A stretch of DNA of 64,000 bases from the NCBI GenBank assembly GCA_026120185.1, contig JANUWF010001218.1:3100001-3164000 (forward strand). The letters run 5' to 3'. Position numbers and translations under genes: made by a program. Numbering within the stretch: position 1 is the first letter of the stretch; the number at the start of each line of letters is the position of its first letter. Under the pieces are notes generated by a model. The model saw nothing but the letters and a program-made list of their open reading frames with translations. It searched no databases and had not been told where the DNA came from. Below, one piece after another: positions 26,995 through 38,697 of this stretch. The stretch comes from Voacanga thouarsii (Eukaryota > Streptophyta > Magnoliopsida > Gentianales > Apocynaceae).

Positions 26995-27960
26995 TAGAGC
27001 TATCAAAATGGGTCAACCCAGCCTAACTCACGTGAGCGGGTAGAAATATGGGCTGGGATAGGCCAGCCTATTTTTTTGATGGATTGGCTAAATCCTAAAC
27101 CCAACCCAGCCCTTCTTAGCCTATGAGCTGGCTCATGGGCCATTTATATATAATTAATATTTTTTTAAAACAAAATTATACTATATTTATATTTTTCAAT
27201 TTTTAATTATAATTCTAGTACAAATATAATGAATCAAATTATAATTTAAAATAAAATATTAATATTAAATAATAAGTTAAGCATATTTTATCTATTATAC
27301 TTTACACATATAATTCTACTAAATTTACAATTTTAACAATCCCGATAATTAAACATTACAAATCACATATTAAATTCATAACTCTCAAATATATAAATAT
27401 AGTAATCCAATTTAAAAGTTCAAATTTAGAAAAATCAAAATTAAAAATCAACATTTGTTTCACAATTTCATAAAAGGGTTATGAAAGGTTAAAAATATTA
27501 CTCATACTGCCAATCTGCCAAAAAGATATACATTTTTTAATCATTTAAGATTTTTTCAATGATTTTATTTGAACATACGGTTGATAATGATATATTTCAT
27601 ATGACTGTTTTAAAGTTAGATTGTTCATCTAATAATCACAAATCACAATAAGAAAGAATATGATTAATATTATACTTATTAATTATTAACTAATTAAAAG
27701 CATTAAAAAACTATTATATATTATTATCATCATTTATACGCATGTGATTTTGACTTTTAAAACTTTTATAATTTTTAAATTTAAAATTGGCCCATGGGCA
27801 AAGCTCGATCCAAGCCCGCCTCACTCAATCCGTAGGCTTTGTAGGCCGAGCTAAATAGACCTAGTTGAAATATGAATCTGAAAAATTATAATTCACCACG
27901 GGCCATATTATTTGTAAATTGGGTTTGACCAATGAACTTAACTTATTTTTACAGCTCTAA
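26995..27960. mobile_element. Non-autonomous hAT-like DNA transposon
   Basis: Left end TAGAGCTATCAAAATGGG and right end ...TTTTTACAGCTCTAA form short terminal inverted repeats (tagagct-t-aaaat). The flanking 8-mers gtcaacta (26987-26994) and gtcaatta (27961-27968) match at 7 of 8 positions, the hAT target-duplication length. The subterminal parts share the GGGC/GCCC-rich phrases typical of this plant element type. The AT-rich core has no transposase. Confidence 0.7.
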
Positions 27961-27968
27961 GTCAATTA

Positions 27969-30900
27969 GCATTAAGAAATGAGGATGGTAGAGAGAAAAA
28001 AATAAATAAATAAATAAAGCAAAACAAAGCCTCTTTCCTCTTTTCGTAATCAACCTAGTCCTTTTTCACTTTATTTGCGTAACCAGTCTACTGCTTTTCC
28101 CTTTATTTGTGAAAAGGTGTAATGGTAGGGTTGGATATATGTAAATTTACTCTTTTGTCCCTCTGGACGGTCAACATCTCTCACTGCAGAAGAGTTATGG
28201 TTTGGTTTTAAAAATTTATCGGGCAATTTCGATCACTTGTGTAGGGTTAAAAACGTCTATTCCTAAAATAATTAATTTATCCTGAGTTTTTGTTATTTTG
28301 GATTTATATTCCAGCAAATGAGAAGATGGTTCAAGAATCTATCCCTCACTATTTGAAACCATCACCGGCGGAAGGAAAATAACCTGAAAAATCTGAAAAA
28401 TCTAGCAGGCAAGAGGCTGGCAAGAGGTTATTGGGAAGGCAGAAGAATAGAACTGCCAACATTATGGTAATGTAATTTTTTTATATTTTTACAGTAAAAT
28501 AATAATTCAACGAATAAATTTATCAGAAAGTACAATATATATCTTTACATTCACATATTTTTAATTTTTCCCTGTTTGCATTTGCATTCAATTCTTACTT
28601 TTCAATTTCATCTATAATTTCATTTTTTTTTTTGGTTATAAAACAGGAATTATGAATTTAGTTGATAATTTTATAAATGCATTAGAAGATAAAAAACCAT
28701 CTTTTGCATGAAAAAAGAGTGGTTATAACTTTTTTTTTTTTGTGAAAAATTAGTAGTATACATTACATACAACAAAGGTGGTTTATATTTGCCGCTTTAA
28801 AAGACATATTTTTGCAATTTAAAAAAAATGGAGAGATCAATTTACAATTAAACTTAGAGTAGACCATTCCAAACAAAGGATTGACACTGAGGTGGAGTTT
28901 TGGATTTATAATTTTTTACTTAAAATAAGACTATGAAAATATCACAGATCTATTTTAATTTCGAAAGTCTCCATATAATAAGGTAACTGTTGAGATTCTA
29001 ATTATTCTTAAAAATTGGTACACTCTATTATATAAATATATATATGTAATATATGTATAACATATATAATATATAAAATTTTATAAAATATATTTATATA
29101 TATTTAAAAATAATTAAATATATTCTATTTTTATGCATTATATAGTACAATAAATATATTATAATGTATATTGAGTATATTGGTGATATGTGAACTGTTC
29201 TTACCACGTTGTAGTCTGTGGTCAACGGTCAAACGGTCAACAATTATTTGATTTGCTTCTTCCAGATAGTGCCATATTTTTTTAGTTATTTTACCACTGG
29301 GAGTTGGTGTTTAAACTATAATTTTGGTCATGTCAACGAAGTGAAGGATCCTTTTGGGGATTCCACAATAAATAAATAAATAATGTTAATAGTTGCATGC
29401 ATGCAGGGGTTTAGAAGTTTTGTTTTGTTTGTTTTTTTTTTTTTTTTATGAGTATAGGTCTAAGGTTGAATTTGAATAAGAATTTGATTAAGATAGATTT
29501 ATTAAAATTTAATAAAATATTATTAAATGTGAGATCTAATTATTAATGAGAAAAAAATATAATATATTGTGTATATACAATAATTTTCAATTTTTTTTAA
29601 TTAAAATTTTGATTTAGAATAAAAATAATTTTTTCTTAAGTAAAGCCTAAATCTCTTATTTATGTTTTATGCGTCAGAGTTAGAATGTCGCCCCTACAAG
29701 GAACAATATCTTATGGTACCAATTTCATTTTTTTTTTTCCTTTTGTAAGAACGGAATCTGTTTCTTCAAAAAGGGAAAGTGGAGTTGACCTTTTTTTTTT
29801 ATTATTTTAACGGAATATTACGTTTTCATGTTTTTTTTGGGGGCGGGGGGGGGGTGGGAAGAGCGAATACCCCAAACCCATTGGAGGAAAAATTTTGACC
29901 TTCCTATCTATGCATCGTATATCAATATATATATTTTTTTATTTTTTATTAAAAGATATCGAAATCTGAAAGTGATATTGATAAACTTGTTATTTTGTAA
30001 TAACTTACAAATTAACCTTGACAAGAATAATAGTCTGTAAATTAAGTTAGATAAGAAAAACCAAACTCATAATGGCTACCTATATTTGCAGTGGGTAATC
30101 CCTTTTGCAAACTATAGAAAAGGGAATGTTGTATTAAGTAAAATGTTGTTTAATATATTCATATAGTAAGAGATATTTGAATTTGAATGAAAAGAAAAAA
30201 ATTATTGATTTTCTAACTTAAATAACACATTTAATATTTAATTCTCGTATTATTGTATTTGTTTGAATTCAAATCTTTTACGTTTTGAAATAGATAAACA
30301 TAAAGTTTAGGCTTATTTTAGTTCACGAAAGGTAGGGGGAGAGGAAATGGGAGGAGGAGTGGTACATTCTACTTCCATTAGAGAAAGTAAATGTATTTAC
30401 TCTTATTTTGTTTGGTTGGAGTGAAAATAGGAAGGAAATGAAAGGGAAGAAAAGAGAAAATAATTAATTTAATTTATTATTTTATCCTTCGTTTTTTATT
30501 TTATTAAAATTATTAATGTAAAAAATATGGTCAATGTTGTCATTATTACTCTCACTTTATTTTTTTTTCTCACAATCCCTCCAAATTGGGAGGAAAGAAA
30601 ACACTGATGTAAAATGATGGTGATACCTTTCCTGATTTACTTCCCCCCACATCTACATCCAACTAAATGATTTTCCCTTACATTTATTTCTCTTTCTCAT
30701 TTACTTTCACAAAACAGTTCAATCAAACCAAGTATTAGTAAAAAAAACATGATTAAAGTAAATTTATACCAATATAATTGGAGCTTATTCCTGTCTTGGT
30801 CCCAATAAACTTTTTCCTCTATGTTAGCGTGTTTGCATATAATATATATATATGAAACAATTTTAATAGGCGATATTTTAAAATCAACGTCAACACATGG

Positions 30901-33293
30901 AAATCTCCTTCCCGTCGACCCAAATCACTTTCGAAGAAATCATTTTCATTCTCTTTAAGGAACTTTTATGTGTGGCTGTTGCCTACACGCTATGAGTCAT
31001 GAGAAGTGCAACTGCCCACGAAAATTGCTCGAAAGGACTTTGACATTTTTTTTCTTTCCCTCCTATCAGGGGAGTTCCCAACTACGCGTTTGATGCCTTC
31101 AAAATTTTGCATGGGATATGCCATATTCCAGCCTCCTTTTCCTCTTTCCTGTTTTTGGAGTATATGGCAGCCTTGCAACGGAAACCCTACTCTTTTTCTT
31201 GACTTGTAAGTTATAGTATTTCCAATTGCAGATCAACACTTATACGTGTGTTGCGTGTGTTTTTAATTATTTCTTAAATTAGTCGAAATAATTAATATTA
31301 AAATTTTTATATTAACATTTCAAATTTGAACATCTTTTAAGATATGAATTCTGTACGCATTTTTAAAATTTTATTATCAATAAAAAAAATTATATACACG
31401 AATTCTTGGCTCTCATAATGGTCAAAATTATGAAAACTTTTAATAATATTTCATTGGTCATACGTTTCACATGTATACGATAATTATAAAAGAAGTTAAA
31501 AAGTCTTTATTTTATAAATATTTGATAAAAAAATGTTTGTATTTAAATAAAGATAAAACTTTTTAAGAATGTAAAGTGATACTAATATATAATTCTTTTT
31601 CACATATATATATTTCATTAAAAAAAAGAATAGAAATTACTCTATGGTAAATAAGGTGTTGATTTTGGCTTGCTAACTAAACAACTAATCAATCTGGATT
31701 ATTCCAACCAATAGGATTTTGCATAGATAAGTATCAAGCATACTTAGTTAGGTGAAATGCCACTTAAACCGCAACTTTTTCTTTGATCACATAGTTCTAC
31801 TACTTGGAATTTTGGAAGGCTACATGGGGAAACCTCCAAAGATGGAACTTTCCAGTGAAACTTTTGTTTAGTGATATTTATATTTTTCCTCTTTTTTCTT
31901 TTTTCCAAGTAATGGTCACTTTTTTCCAAGTAGTGAAACTTTTTATATTTTCAAATATATATTATTTTAAAAAATCATAAATATATTTATTATCTTTTTC
32001 TGCTTATATCTTTATTTTTTTTATTATAATACTTATTTCATTAAATTTATACATTAATTAATTTTCTAATAATATTTTTTTAACTTCGTAATTAAGAGTT
32101 TTTAACAACTTCATTTAAGCTGACAATTATGAGGTAGTAGTATTTCGATGTCTCATGCAAAGGGGTGGTCAGTGGTTCCATCTCGCAACTTGCAAAGTTG
32201 GCTTGGCTGGCTGTATATTGGACTATTAGAGCTCGTGAATGGTCATTGTTAAGCACAACATGCACACACAACAATGTGCATAATTTTCCTTGGAACTGTG
32301 TCTCTGAATAGGAAGGCAACTTGCTTCAAAGTATTGTTGCAACATGGTAAGTAAATTTGATGCTTTCTAGAAAAAGGTATGATAACAGATATGCCATAAA
32401 CGGAAAAGGTATAGGTGGTGGTATTCTAATGAGGCTATTGGTTTGAATTCAAATTTATTTTGAAGTGTTAGCTTACAAATTAAATTATATGTTTATGGGA
32501 TAGTAATAATAAAATAAAAATAATAATAGATAGTATAATTTAAATAAGATATTTAGCATGCTCGAAAATATTACTACGCTATCACTTGCATTTCAGTTAA
32601 AAAAGAATAGAAGCAGTTGCAATGTAGTACATCTTCCATGATATAGAGATGATTCAGGTGTATTTAAATATATATGTTGTATAACTTTGTAAGAGTTGAT
32701 ATTATGGCTGTATTCAAACAAAAATTTCTCATGCTTCCGTCCTCTCAGTGGGGAAACTAGAAATCTGGGATTCTGGAGGTGGGGGGTAAAAGAAGGAGTG
32801 GTTGTGATGGCGGATTCAAATTTCACGAGGGTAAACAAATTTTAAGGGGCAAAGGAGTATATTGCCAAGAAACTTTTGGGACTTTTACCACCCACCCACC
32901 AACAAAAAAAAAAAAAAACTTTGGGAATTGAAAGAAATTTTGGACATTTAGGGGAAACATGGGTGGCCTTCCTGGGCTTCTGCGGCCATTCCAATCGAAC
33001 TTTGTTTGCATGATTGCATCCCCATGAAGTTTCCCGCTTGAATGGGGATAGATTTAAAAATTTATCTTAAATTTGAGATAGATTTGTATGGAATTTTTTA
33101 TTAATTTTTATTAAATAATATTTTTAAGAATATATTCCAAATTTTAATTAATTTGGGATAGATTTGCAATGAATACATTTATTGTTTTATTATTTTTAAA
33201 AATAAAATTTTAAGAATTCATCTTAAATCTATTCGAAATCCTTCTAAATTTGGAGGTAGATTTTTAATTACTTTATTATTTAAAAAAAATAGT
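27969..33293. other. Intergenic, no gene recognised
   Basis: Very AT-rich, with many T runs (28740, 29435, 29725, 29800). The stretch at about 30310-30730 has the GTTTGGTTGGAG / CAATCAAACCAAG phrases common at the ends of plant MITEs, but I could not pair its ends. The open frames at 30990-31209 resemble nothing known to me. Confidence 0.5.
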
Positions 33294-33553
33294 CGATTTC
33301 ATCTCTTAACTTTTATATTTTGGATGTTTAGTTTTATTTCTTTTTTTTCAACTTGTTAGGTCCTTTAACTATTATTTTTATGCCACTTTGGTCCTTTTAT
33401 TTAGATTTTGTTAGTTAGATGACGATTTAACTAACGGAACCCTAAAAAAAAGATTACAATCTTACAAAAATTATAGTTAAGGGATCTAAAATGTTGAAAC
33501 AAAAAGAAAATGAATCTAAACTTTCAAAATATAAAAGTTAAAGGATTAACCCT
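33294..33553. mobile_element. MITE with long terminal inverted repeats
   Basis: The left arm CTTAACTTTTATATTTTGG... and the right arm, read in reverse complement as CTTTAACTTTTATATTTTG..., pair over roughly 90 bp, including matching blocks around TTTCAAC and CCTTTAACTAT. The whole is about 260 bp and can fold as a hairpin. The outermost bases and target duplication could not be fixed. A Mutator-type MITE is likely from known plant families with this sequence. Confidence 0.65.
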
Positions 33554-33641
33554 ACAAGTTTGTCATACGTTGGATAAAAGTTATGGGTAAAATTGAAAGA
33601 AACAAGTGATATAAGAAAAAAAAAAACAAACAAAAACTTAG
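33550..33641 (+). repeat. Segmental duplication, copy 1 left part
   Basis: Together with 38698 to about 38830 this is homologous, in direct orientation, to 54207-54425. The shared phrases include TTGTCATAC, AGGGTAAAATTGAAA, and on the other side GGACAGATG, ATCCAAT and ATATGGGCTTT. The copia element sits inside this copy and is absent from the other. Confidence 0.6.
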
Positions 33642-33984
33642 TGTTATGAATTATTGGAATCTCCATTAATTAGTGGAGGCTCCACTAATTATGGATTTAT
33701 GTGAATTATTAGAAGATTTTTATGGATGTCCACCATTTAGTGGAGACACCATTAATTGAGATTAGTTGAAGATGATGTATGCCATGATGTATTTCACTAA
33801 TTAGAGCTCTATAAATAGAGCTATTCTCTAAGCTTGTAATACACCATCATTTTGTGAAAGAAAGATTAGTGAAAGAAAGATTAGAGAAAGAATTGTGAGA
33901 GAAAGAAAGAGAGAAGTTTGAATTAGAATTTTCTTAGTGTGTAGTGTGTAGATTTTATTCTAACACTACCCTAATTTTATAACA
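33642..33984 (+). repeat. Copia 5' LTR
   Basis: 343 bp, TGTTATGAATT...TTATAACA, with a TATAAATAG promoter element at about 33811. It differs from the 3' LTR by three substitutions and one 1-bp indel. Confidence 0.95.
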
Positions 33985-34029
33985 CGTTATCAGCACGAGT
34001 CTCTGCCGTTTTAAAGCCAGAAGACAGGT

Positions 34030-34550
34030 ACGCATTTATTGATCTCGCTAAATTCGAATTTGTAGCCATTGATATTTACGAAAAAAAATTTATATGTCAT
34101 ACGAAATGCATCTAAATGCTAAAAAAAGGAGATCCATATGTCATGTGGATAAAAAGAAAGATTTGACCACTCGAAGATGGTCGTACTACCCATTGCACGG
34201 TATGAATGGTTGCACCTGAAGTTGCAAGATTGTAAAACCGTGAACTCCGTGATGTATAAAACTACATCTTAGTTAAAAATTTTGCGGAGAAAAAGTTACT
34301 GATGAAGTTATATTGGAGAAGACATTCTCCACTTTTCATACCTCGAATATTGTCCTGCAGTAACAATATCGAGAAAAATGGTATCCCAAATTGACAAATT
34401 TAATATGAGTTATTATTGAGAAATCATGAAGCGGATGAAGCGGCTCAACAGACACTCCCAGAAGTGAATGCTGTTAGCTCCAGCAGAAGCCATCGTTATA
34501 GTCGTAGTTGTGGCAGTGGCCGTGGTTATGGTCATGGACACACTCGATAT
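34030..34550 (+). pseudogene. Copia gag remnant
   Basis: Scattered in different frames are gag motifs of this copia group: GEKVTDEVILEKTFSTFH, then VLQ and QYREK with intervening stops, and at the end a serine/glycine/arginine stretch (SHRYSRSCGSGRGYGHGH) like the C-terminal RNA-binding tail. A large part of gag between about 34140 and 34270 is deleted or scrambled. Not translatable as one protein. Confidence 0.75.
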
Positions 34551-34556
34551 TTCCCT

Positions 34557-35780
34557 TATCACTGCGAAATGAGTCTTGAGATTTTATGATCTCCTTAAGT
34601 TTATTATATTTCTTATTATATTTGGCCTTGAAACATGCTTGTCTCAATTTCTGTGTTTGGTCCTCTAACTGCGTATTAGGACTTTCTTCCACCAACTGTT
34701 TTTCACATTCCAGTATCGCAATGGCTTCTTGTAATTTCTTCTCAGCCATTTGTCCTCCTTCTTCTTTATTTTGCATATCCTGTAAATCGAAGTGATATCA
34801 TCGGTTATTTACTTATAAATCTTTCATAGTTTCATACTTAAGTATGTATGAGAGAGAACCTGAACATTCTTGATTATGGTCTCCAAGCTCACCAATTTCC
34901 TGTGAGGCCATCGACGAATTCCTAACTCCCTACATCTTTTCTTGAGACGGGTTATGCCAATATTCGAGTTCTTTGGTTGCGCTTTTGATTGGTAGGTAAA
35001 AATCTTTGCGAAATTGTTTCTCTTGATAGTGTCTGGGAGTTATTGCCATTCTTCTCTCTCTGCCTCTTAATCATCTTCTTCTCCCCAAGAATTTTGTCTG
35101 CAATAATATCTTGAACTTCGATATTATGCATTTCATGAGTACTTACTCCGACTTCGTTGCCAAGACCACTCATTATTTCTCCTAGAAAAAGAAAATAATA
35201 TCGATAAAGGTAATACCATTCAAAATCCATGTTTAAATGTATAATAACCCGGAAACATATTATGGCTTTGTTCAAAATCCATTAGAGAGTAGAAAGGATC
35301 ATGCACAAGCATATCCTCATTCAAAGGAATAGCATCAAGAAGAACAGATATCAAAGCGAGTCTCTTGTAGAGGCGGATTAACTTGGTCCAAAGCGGTATG
35401 TTCAAAACTTCCACTGATTTACATCAAAAACAAACCAAAAGAGAGTTTAATTTCATTATCAAGCACACTAAAAACAAATGGAAGCTATCAAAGGTATCTC
35501 ACCTGAAATTAGGAGGAAGTGGTTGGTTTGGAAAGGAAAATATATCAAAATCTTCTGCGTTCGAATTAGACAGAAGCGGTTGGTTTGAAAAGGAAAACAT
35601 ATCAAAATCTTCTGCGTTCGAATTAGGCAGAAGCGGTTGGTTTGGAAAGGAAAACATATCAAAATCTTCTGTGTTCGAATTAGGCAAAAGCGGTTGGTTT
35701 GGAAATGAAAATACATCAACATCTGCTGCAGAAACTAAGTCAAAATTTGACCATGTCTCAAATGAATTACGAGTCTCCAT
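34557..35780 (-). pseudogene. RWP-RK (RKD-type) transcription factor gene, antisense inside the copia element
   Basis: RKD proteins are plant DNA-binding regulators of egg-cell and embryo identity. Exon 1 (35503-35780, ATG at 35780) encodes METRNSFETW followed by four copies of a 19-residue acidic repeat with FSFPNQPLLPNSN. Exon 2 (35249-35413) holds FEHTALDQVNPP and, after a frameshift, an acidic stretch. Exon 3 (34860-35181) ends in the RWP-RK domain: ITRLKKRCRELGIRRWPHRK. Exon 4 (from 34779 down to about 34557) encodes the coiled-coil tail ending LRQACFKAKYNKK. All introns have GT-AG borders. Frameshifts are visible in exon 2 and at two sites in exon 3 (near 35010 and 34970), so no full protein is made. 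Upstream to about 36060 there is an AT microsatellite/TATA-rich leader. It occupies the place of protease and integrase. Confidence 0.88.
35503..35735 (-). repeat. 57-bp tandem repeat in RKD exon 1
   Basis: About four imperfect copies of a 57-bp unit, kept in frame, each encoding EDFD(M/I)FSF(P/S)NQPLL(P/S)NSN with slight changes. Similar acidic/aromatic repeats are typical of activation regions, but that role is inferred. Confidence 0.9.
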
Positions 35781-35841
35781 ATCTGCTTTGTGATTTTTGT
35801 TTTTGATGTTTACTAATGACTGATAACTGAGATATATATCG

Positions 35842-35843
<2 letters not shown>

Positions 35844-35878
<35 letters not shown>
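35844..35878. repeat. AT microsatellite
   Basis: A TA run lies about 70 bp upstream of the RKD start codon, in its leader or promoter region. Confidence 0.9.
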
Positions 35879-35879
<1 letters not shown>

Positions 35880-36089
35880 GTATGAAGAAGAAGAAGAGGT
35901 AGATGGTAGGTAGAGGGTCGGAGGAGAAGAAAAGACAAGAGAGGAAGATGAAAAGTCGATGACGGGAAGAGTGAAAAAAAATAGATATTTTTCTTGGCAT
36001 TTCCTGCTTGTCATCATTTTCTTATATTTATTTTTTTATTCTCTTATGAAATCATTATTCCCTAAATTAAGAGGAGAATAGAAACAGTA

Positions 36090-38227
36090 CAAGAAAGATC
36101 GTGATTGGACAACATCATTAAATTATCTTGATCCGCATACAAGCGCATGTGAACTTGAAGTTCAAAAGATAATTCATTTGTAAAGCATTGCAAATCAAAT
36201 GCCAGACGCTTTTGTTGACTCTAGAAGAGTAACAAAATCGCATATGCCAGCTATAAATGCTCCTATTCGAATTGAAGTTCCAGCAGAACAAAATATTATA
36301 CCTATAGCTGCTGAGCCAAAAGCATGCCAGAAGCATGGCCGACCTCTTGGTTCTAAAGATAAAAATCCTCGAAAGAAAAAGGATTAAATGATCCAGAAGA
36401 TCATATTGAAGAAAAGAATGATAAAGACCAAGAAAGAACTGATGACAAAGAACCAGAAGTTGATGAAAGTAACACTGAAATTTCTATCAATTATACCACT
36501 TCTGGTAGAAGTTGGAATCGGATAGAAACTGTTATTGATGATATATTTGCATACAATATATCTCTTGATGTTACACAGGATAATGATGATCCTGAACCAA
36601 TATCAGTTGATGAATGTCGGCATAGAAAAGATTGGCTGCAATGGAAAGATGCGATTCAATCGGAGTTAAATGCACTGACAAAACGTGAAGTCTTCGGACC
36701 TGCAGTCCGAATACCAGAAGGTGTAAAACCTGTTGGCTACAAATGGATATTTGTGCGAAAGCGCAATGAAAAGAGTGAAATCGTTCGATATAAAGCGCGA
36801 TTAGTAGCCCAAGGTTTTTCACAAAGACCAGGTATTGACTATGATGAAACTTATCTCCTGTTGTTGATGCTATTACACTCCGATATCTTATCAGTTTGGC
36901 AGTACATGAAAAGATAGATATGCGCCTATTAGATGTTGTCACTGCTTACTTGTATGGAAATTTAGAAAATGATGTTTACATGAAAATCCTCGAAGGATTT
37001 CATATGCCTGAAGCATATAAACATTATCCTCGTGAAAATTACTCCATCAAGTTGCGTAAATCATTATATGGCTCTGAAGCAATCTGGCGCATGTGGTTCA
37101 CACGTCTTAGTGAATATTTATTGAAAGCGGGATTTAAAAATGACCAGGTATGTCCATGCATTTTTATTAAGAAATCGATTCTAAATTTGTGATATTAGCT
37201 ATATATGTTGATGATATTAATCTTATTGGAACTCTGAAGAGCTCCAAGAAACAATTGATTATTTAAAAAGAGAATTCGAAATCAAGGATTTTGGTAAAAC
37301 CAAATTTTGCCTTGGTTTACAAATTGAACATTTGGAAAGTGGAACATTTATTCATCAATCAACATATACAGACAAAAGTGCTAAAAGATTTTACATGGAC
37401 AAAGCACATCCATTGAGTATTCCAATGATCGTCCGATCATTAAATGTGGATAAAGATCCTTTCCGACCTCAAGAAAATGATGAAGAACTCCTTGGTCCTG
37501 AAGTACCATATCTCGAGTGCAATTGGTGCATTGATGTATCTTGCTAATAATACAAGACTCGATATTGCTTTTCTTTGTCAATTTATTAGCAAGATTTAGT
37601 TCTTCACCAACACGACGACATTGGAATGGAATTAAACAAGTCCTTCGATATCTCCAAGGTACAATTGATCTCGGATTATTTTATTCAAATAAAACCAGTC
37701 CAACATTGATAGGTTATGTAGATGCTGGTTATTTATCTGATCCACATAAAGCACGTTCTCAAACGGGCTATCTATTTACATGTGGAAATACTGCTATATC
37801 ATGACGTTCTACGAAACAATCTATAGCAGCTACTTCTTCAAATCATGCTGAAATTATAGCCATTCATGAAGTAAGTCGAGAATGTGTATGGCTAAGATCC
37901 ATGATTCATTATATCCGAGAAAGTTGTGGATTATCATCAATCAAAGGTATTCCAACTCCTCTTTATGAAGACAATGCAGCTTGCATAACTCAATTACGAG
38001 GAGGATATATTAAAGGAGATCGGACAAAACATATTTCACCAAAATTCTTCTTTACTCATGAACTCCAGAAGAAAAGTGAAATTGATGTGCTACAAATTCG
38101 ATCATGTGATAACCTCGCAGATATTTTCACGAAGACTTTACCGACTGCAACATTTGAAAAGTTGAGATATAAAATCGGTATGCATCGGTTTAAAGATTTA
38201 AAGGAATCATCTCATCAGGGGGAGTAA
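36090..38227 (+). pseudogene. Copia pol remnant (integrase C-terminus, reverse transcriptase, RNase H)
   Basis: The first part encodes the tail of integrase (LDPHTSACELEVQ, QMPDAFVDSRRVTKSHMPA). Reverse transcriptase begins around 36600 with KDWLQWKDAIQSEL, GYKWIFVRKRN and YKARLVAQGFSQ; the catalytic YVDD is intact at 37204-37215. RNase H follows, with the frames LYEDNAACI and NLADIFTKTLP ending at 38227. Small indels and stops break the reading frame near 36850, 37065, 37170, 37220, 37375, 37510 and 37800. Family order is normal for Ty1/copia; only its N-terminal domains are missing, displaced by the RKD gene. Confidence 0.9.
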
Positions 38228-38350
38228 TAAATGGACATATAGAATAGTGTACTCTTTTTCCTTCACTAGATTTTTTTCCCACTGGGTTTTTATCTAGTAA
38301 GGTTTTAATGAGGCATATTCTTTATGTATGGATGGACATCCAAGAGGGAG

Positions 38351-38692
38351 TGTTATGAATTATTGGAATCTCCATTAATTAGTGGAGGCTCCACTAATTA
38401 TGGATTTATGTGAATTATTAGAAGATTTTTATGGATGTCCACCATTTAGTGGAGACACCATTAATTGAGATTAGTTGAAGATGATGTATGACATGATGTA
38501 TTTCACTAATTGAGCTCTATAAATAGAGCTATTCTCTAAACTTGTAATACACCATCATTTTGTGAAAGAAAGATTAGTGAAAGAAAGATTAGAGAAATAA
38601 TTGTGAGAGAAAGAAAGAGAGAAGTTTGAATTAGAATTTTCTTAGTGTGTAGTGTGTAGATTTTATTCTAACACTACCCTAATTTTATAACA
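38351..38692 (+). repeat. Copia 3' LTR
   Basis: 342 bp, preceded by the purine tract CATCCAAGAGGGAG. The direct repeat of cttag follows immediately. Confidence 0.95.
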
Positions 38693-38697
38693 CTTAG

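Larger units (their letters stand above)
33642..38692 (+). mobile_element. Ty1/copia LTR retrotransposon carrying an antisense RKD gene
   Basis: 5051 bp bounded by near-identical LTRs (33642-33984 and 38351-38692) and perfect 5-bp duplications cttag (33637-33641, 38693-38697). Order: LTR, candidate primer site starting CGTTATCAGCACGAG at 33985, gag remnant, RWP-RK gene on the opposite strand, C-terminal integrase / reverse transcriptase / RNase H, purine tract CCAAGAGGGAG, LTR. Gag is internally deleted and broken, and the protease plus integrase core is missing, so it cannot move by itself. The nearly identical LTRs argue for a recent insertion driven by another element's proteins. Confidence 0.93.

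Noticed and set aside
30310..30730. Candidate MITE
   Set aside because: Phrases resemble plant MITE ends, but I could not pair inverted termini or find a target duplication.
34557..35780. RKD as a functional resident gene
   Set aside because: A frameshift in exon 2 and two in the RWP-RK exon break the protein, and it sits inside the copia element between gag and pol remnants.
35383..35793. Plus-strand 136-residue frame
   Set aside because: It is the antisense shadow of the 57-bp repeat in RKD exon 1.
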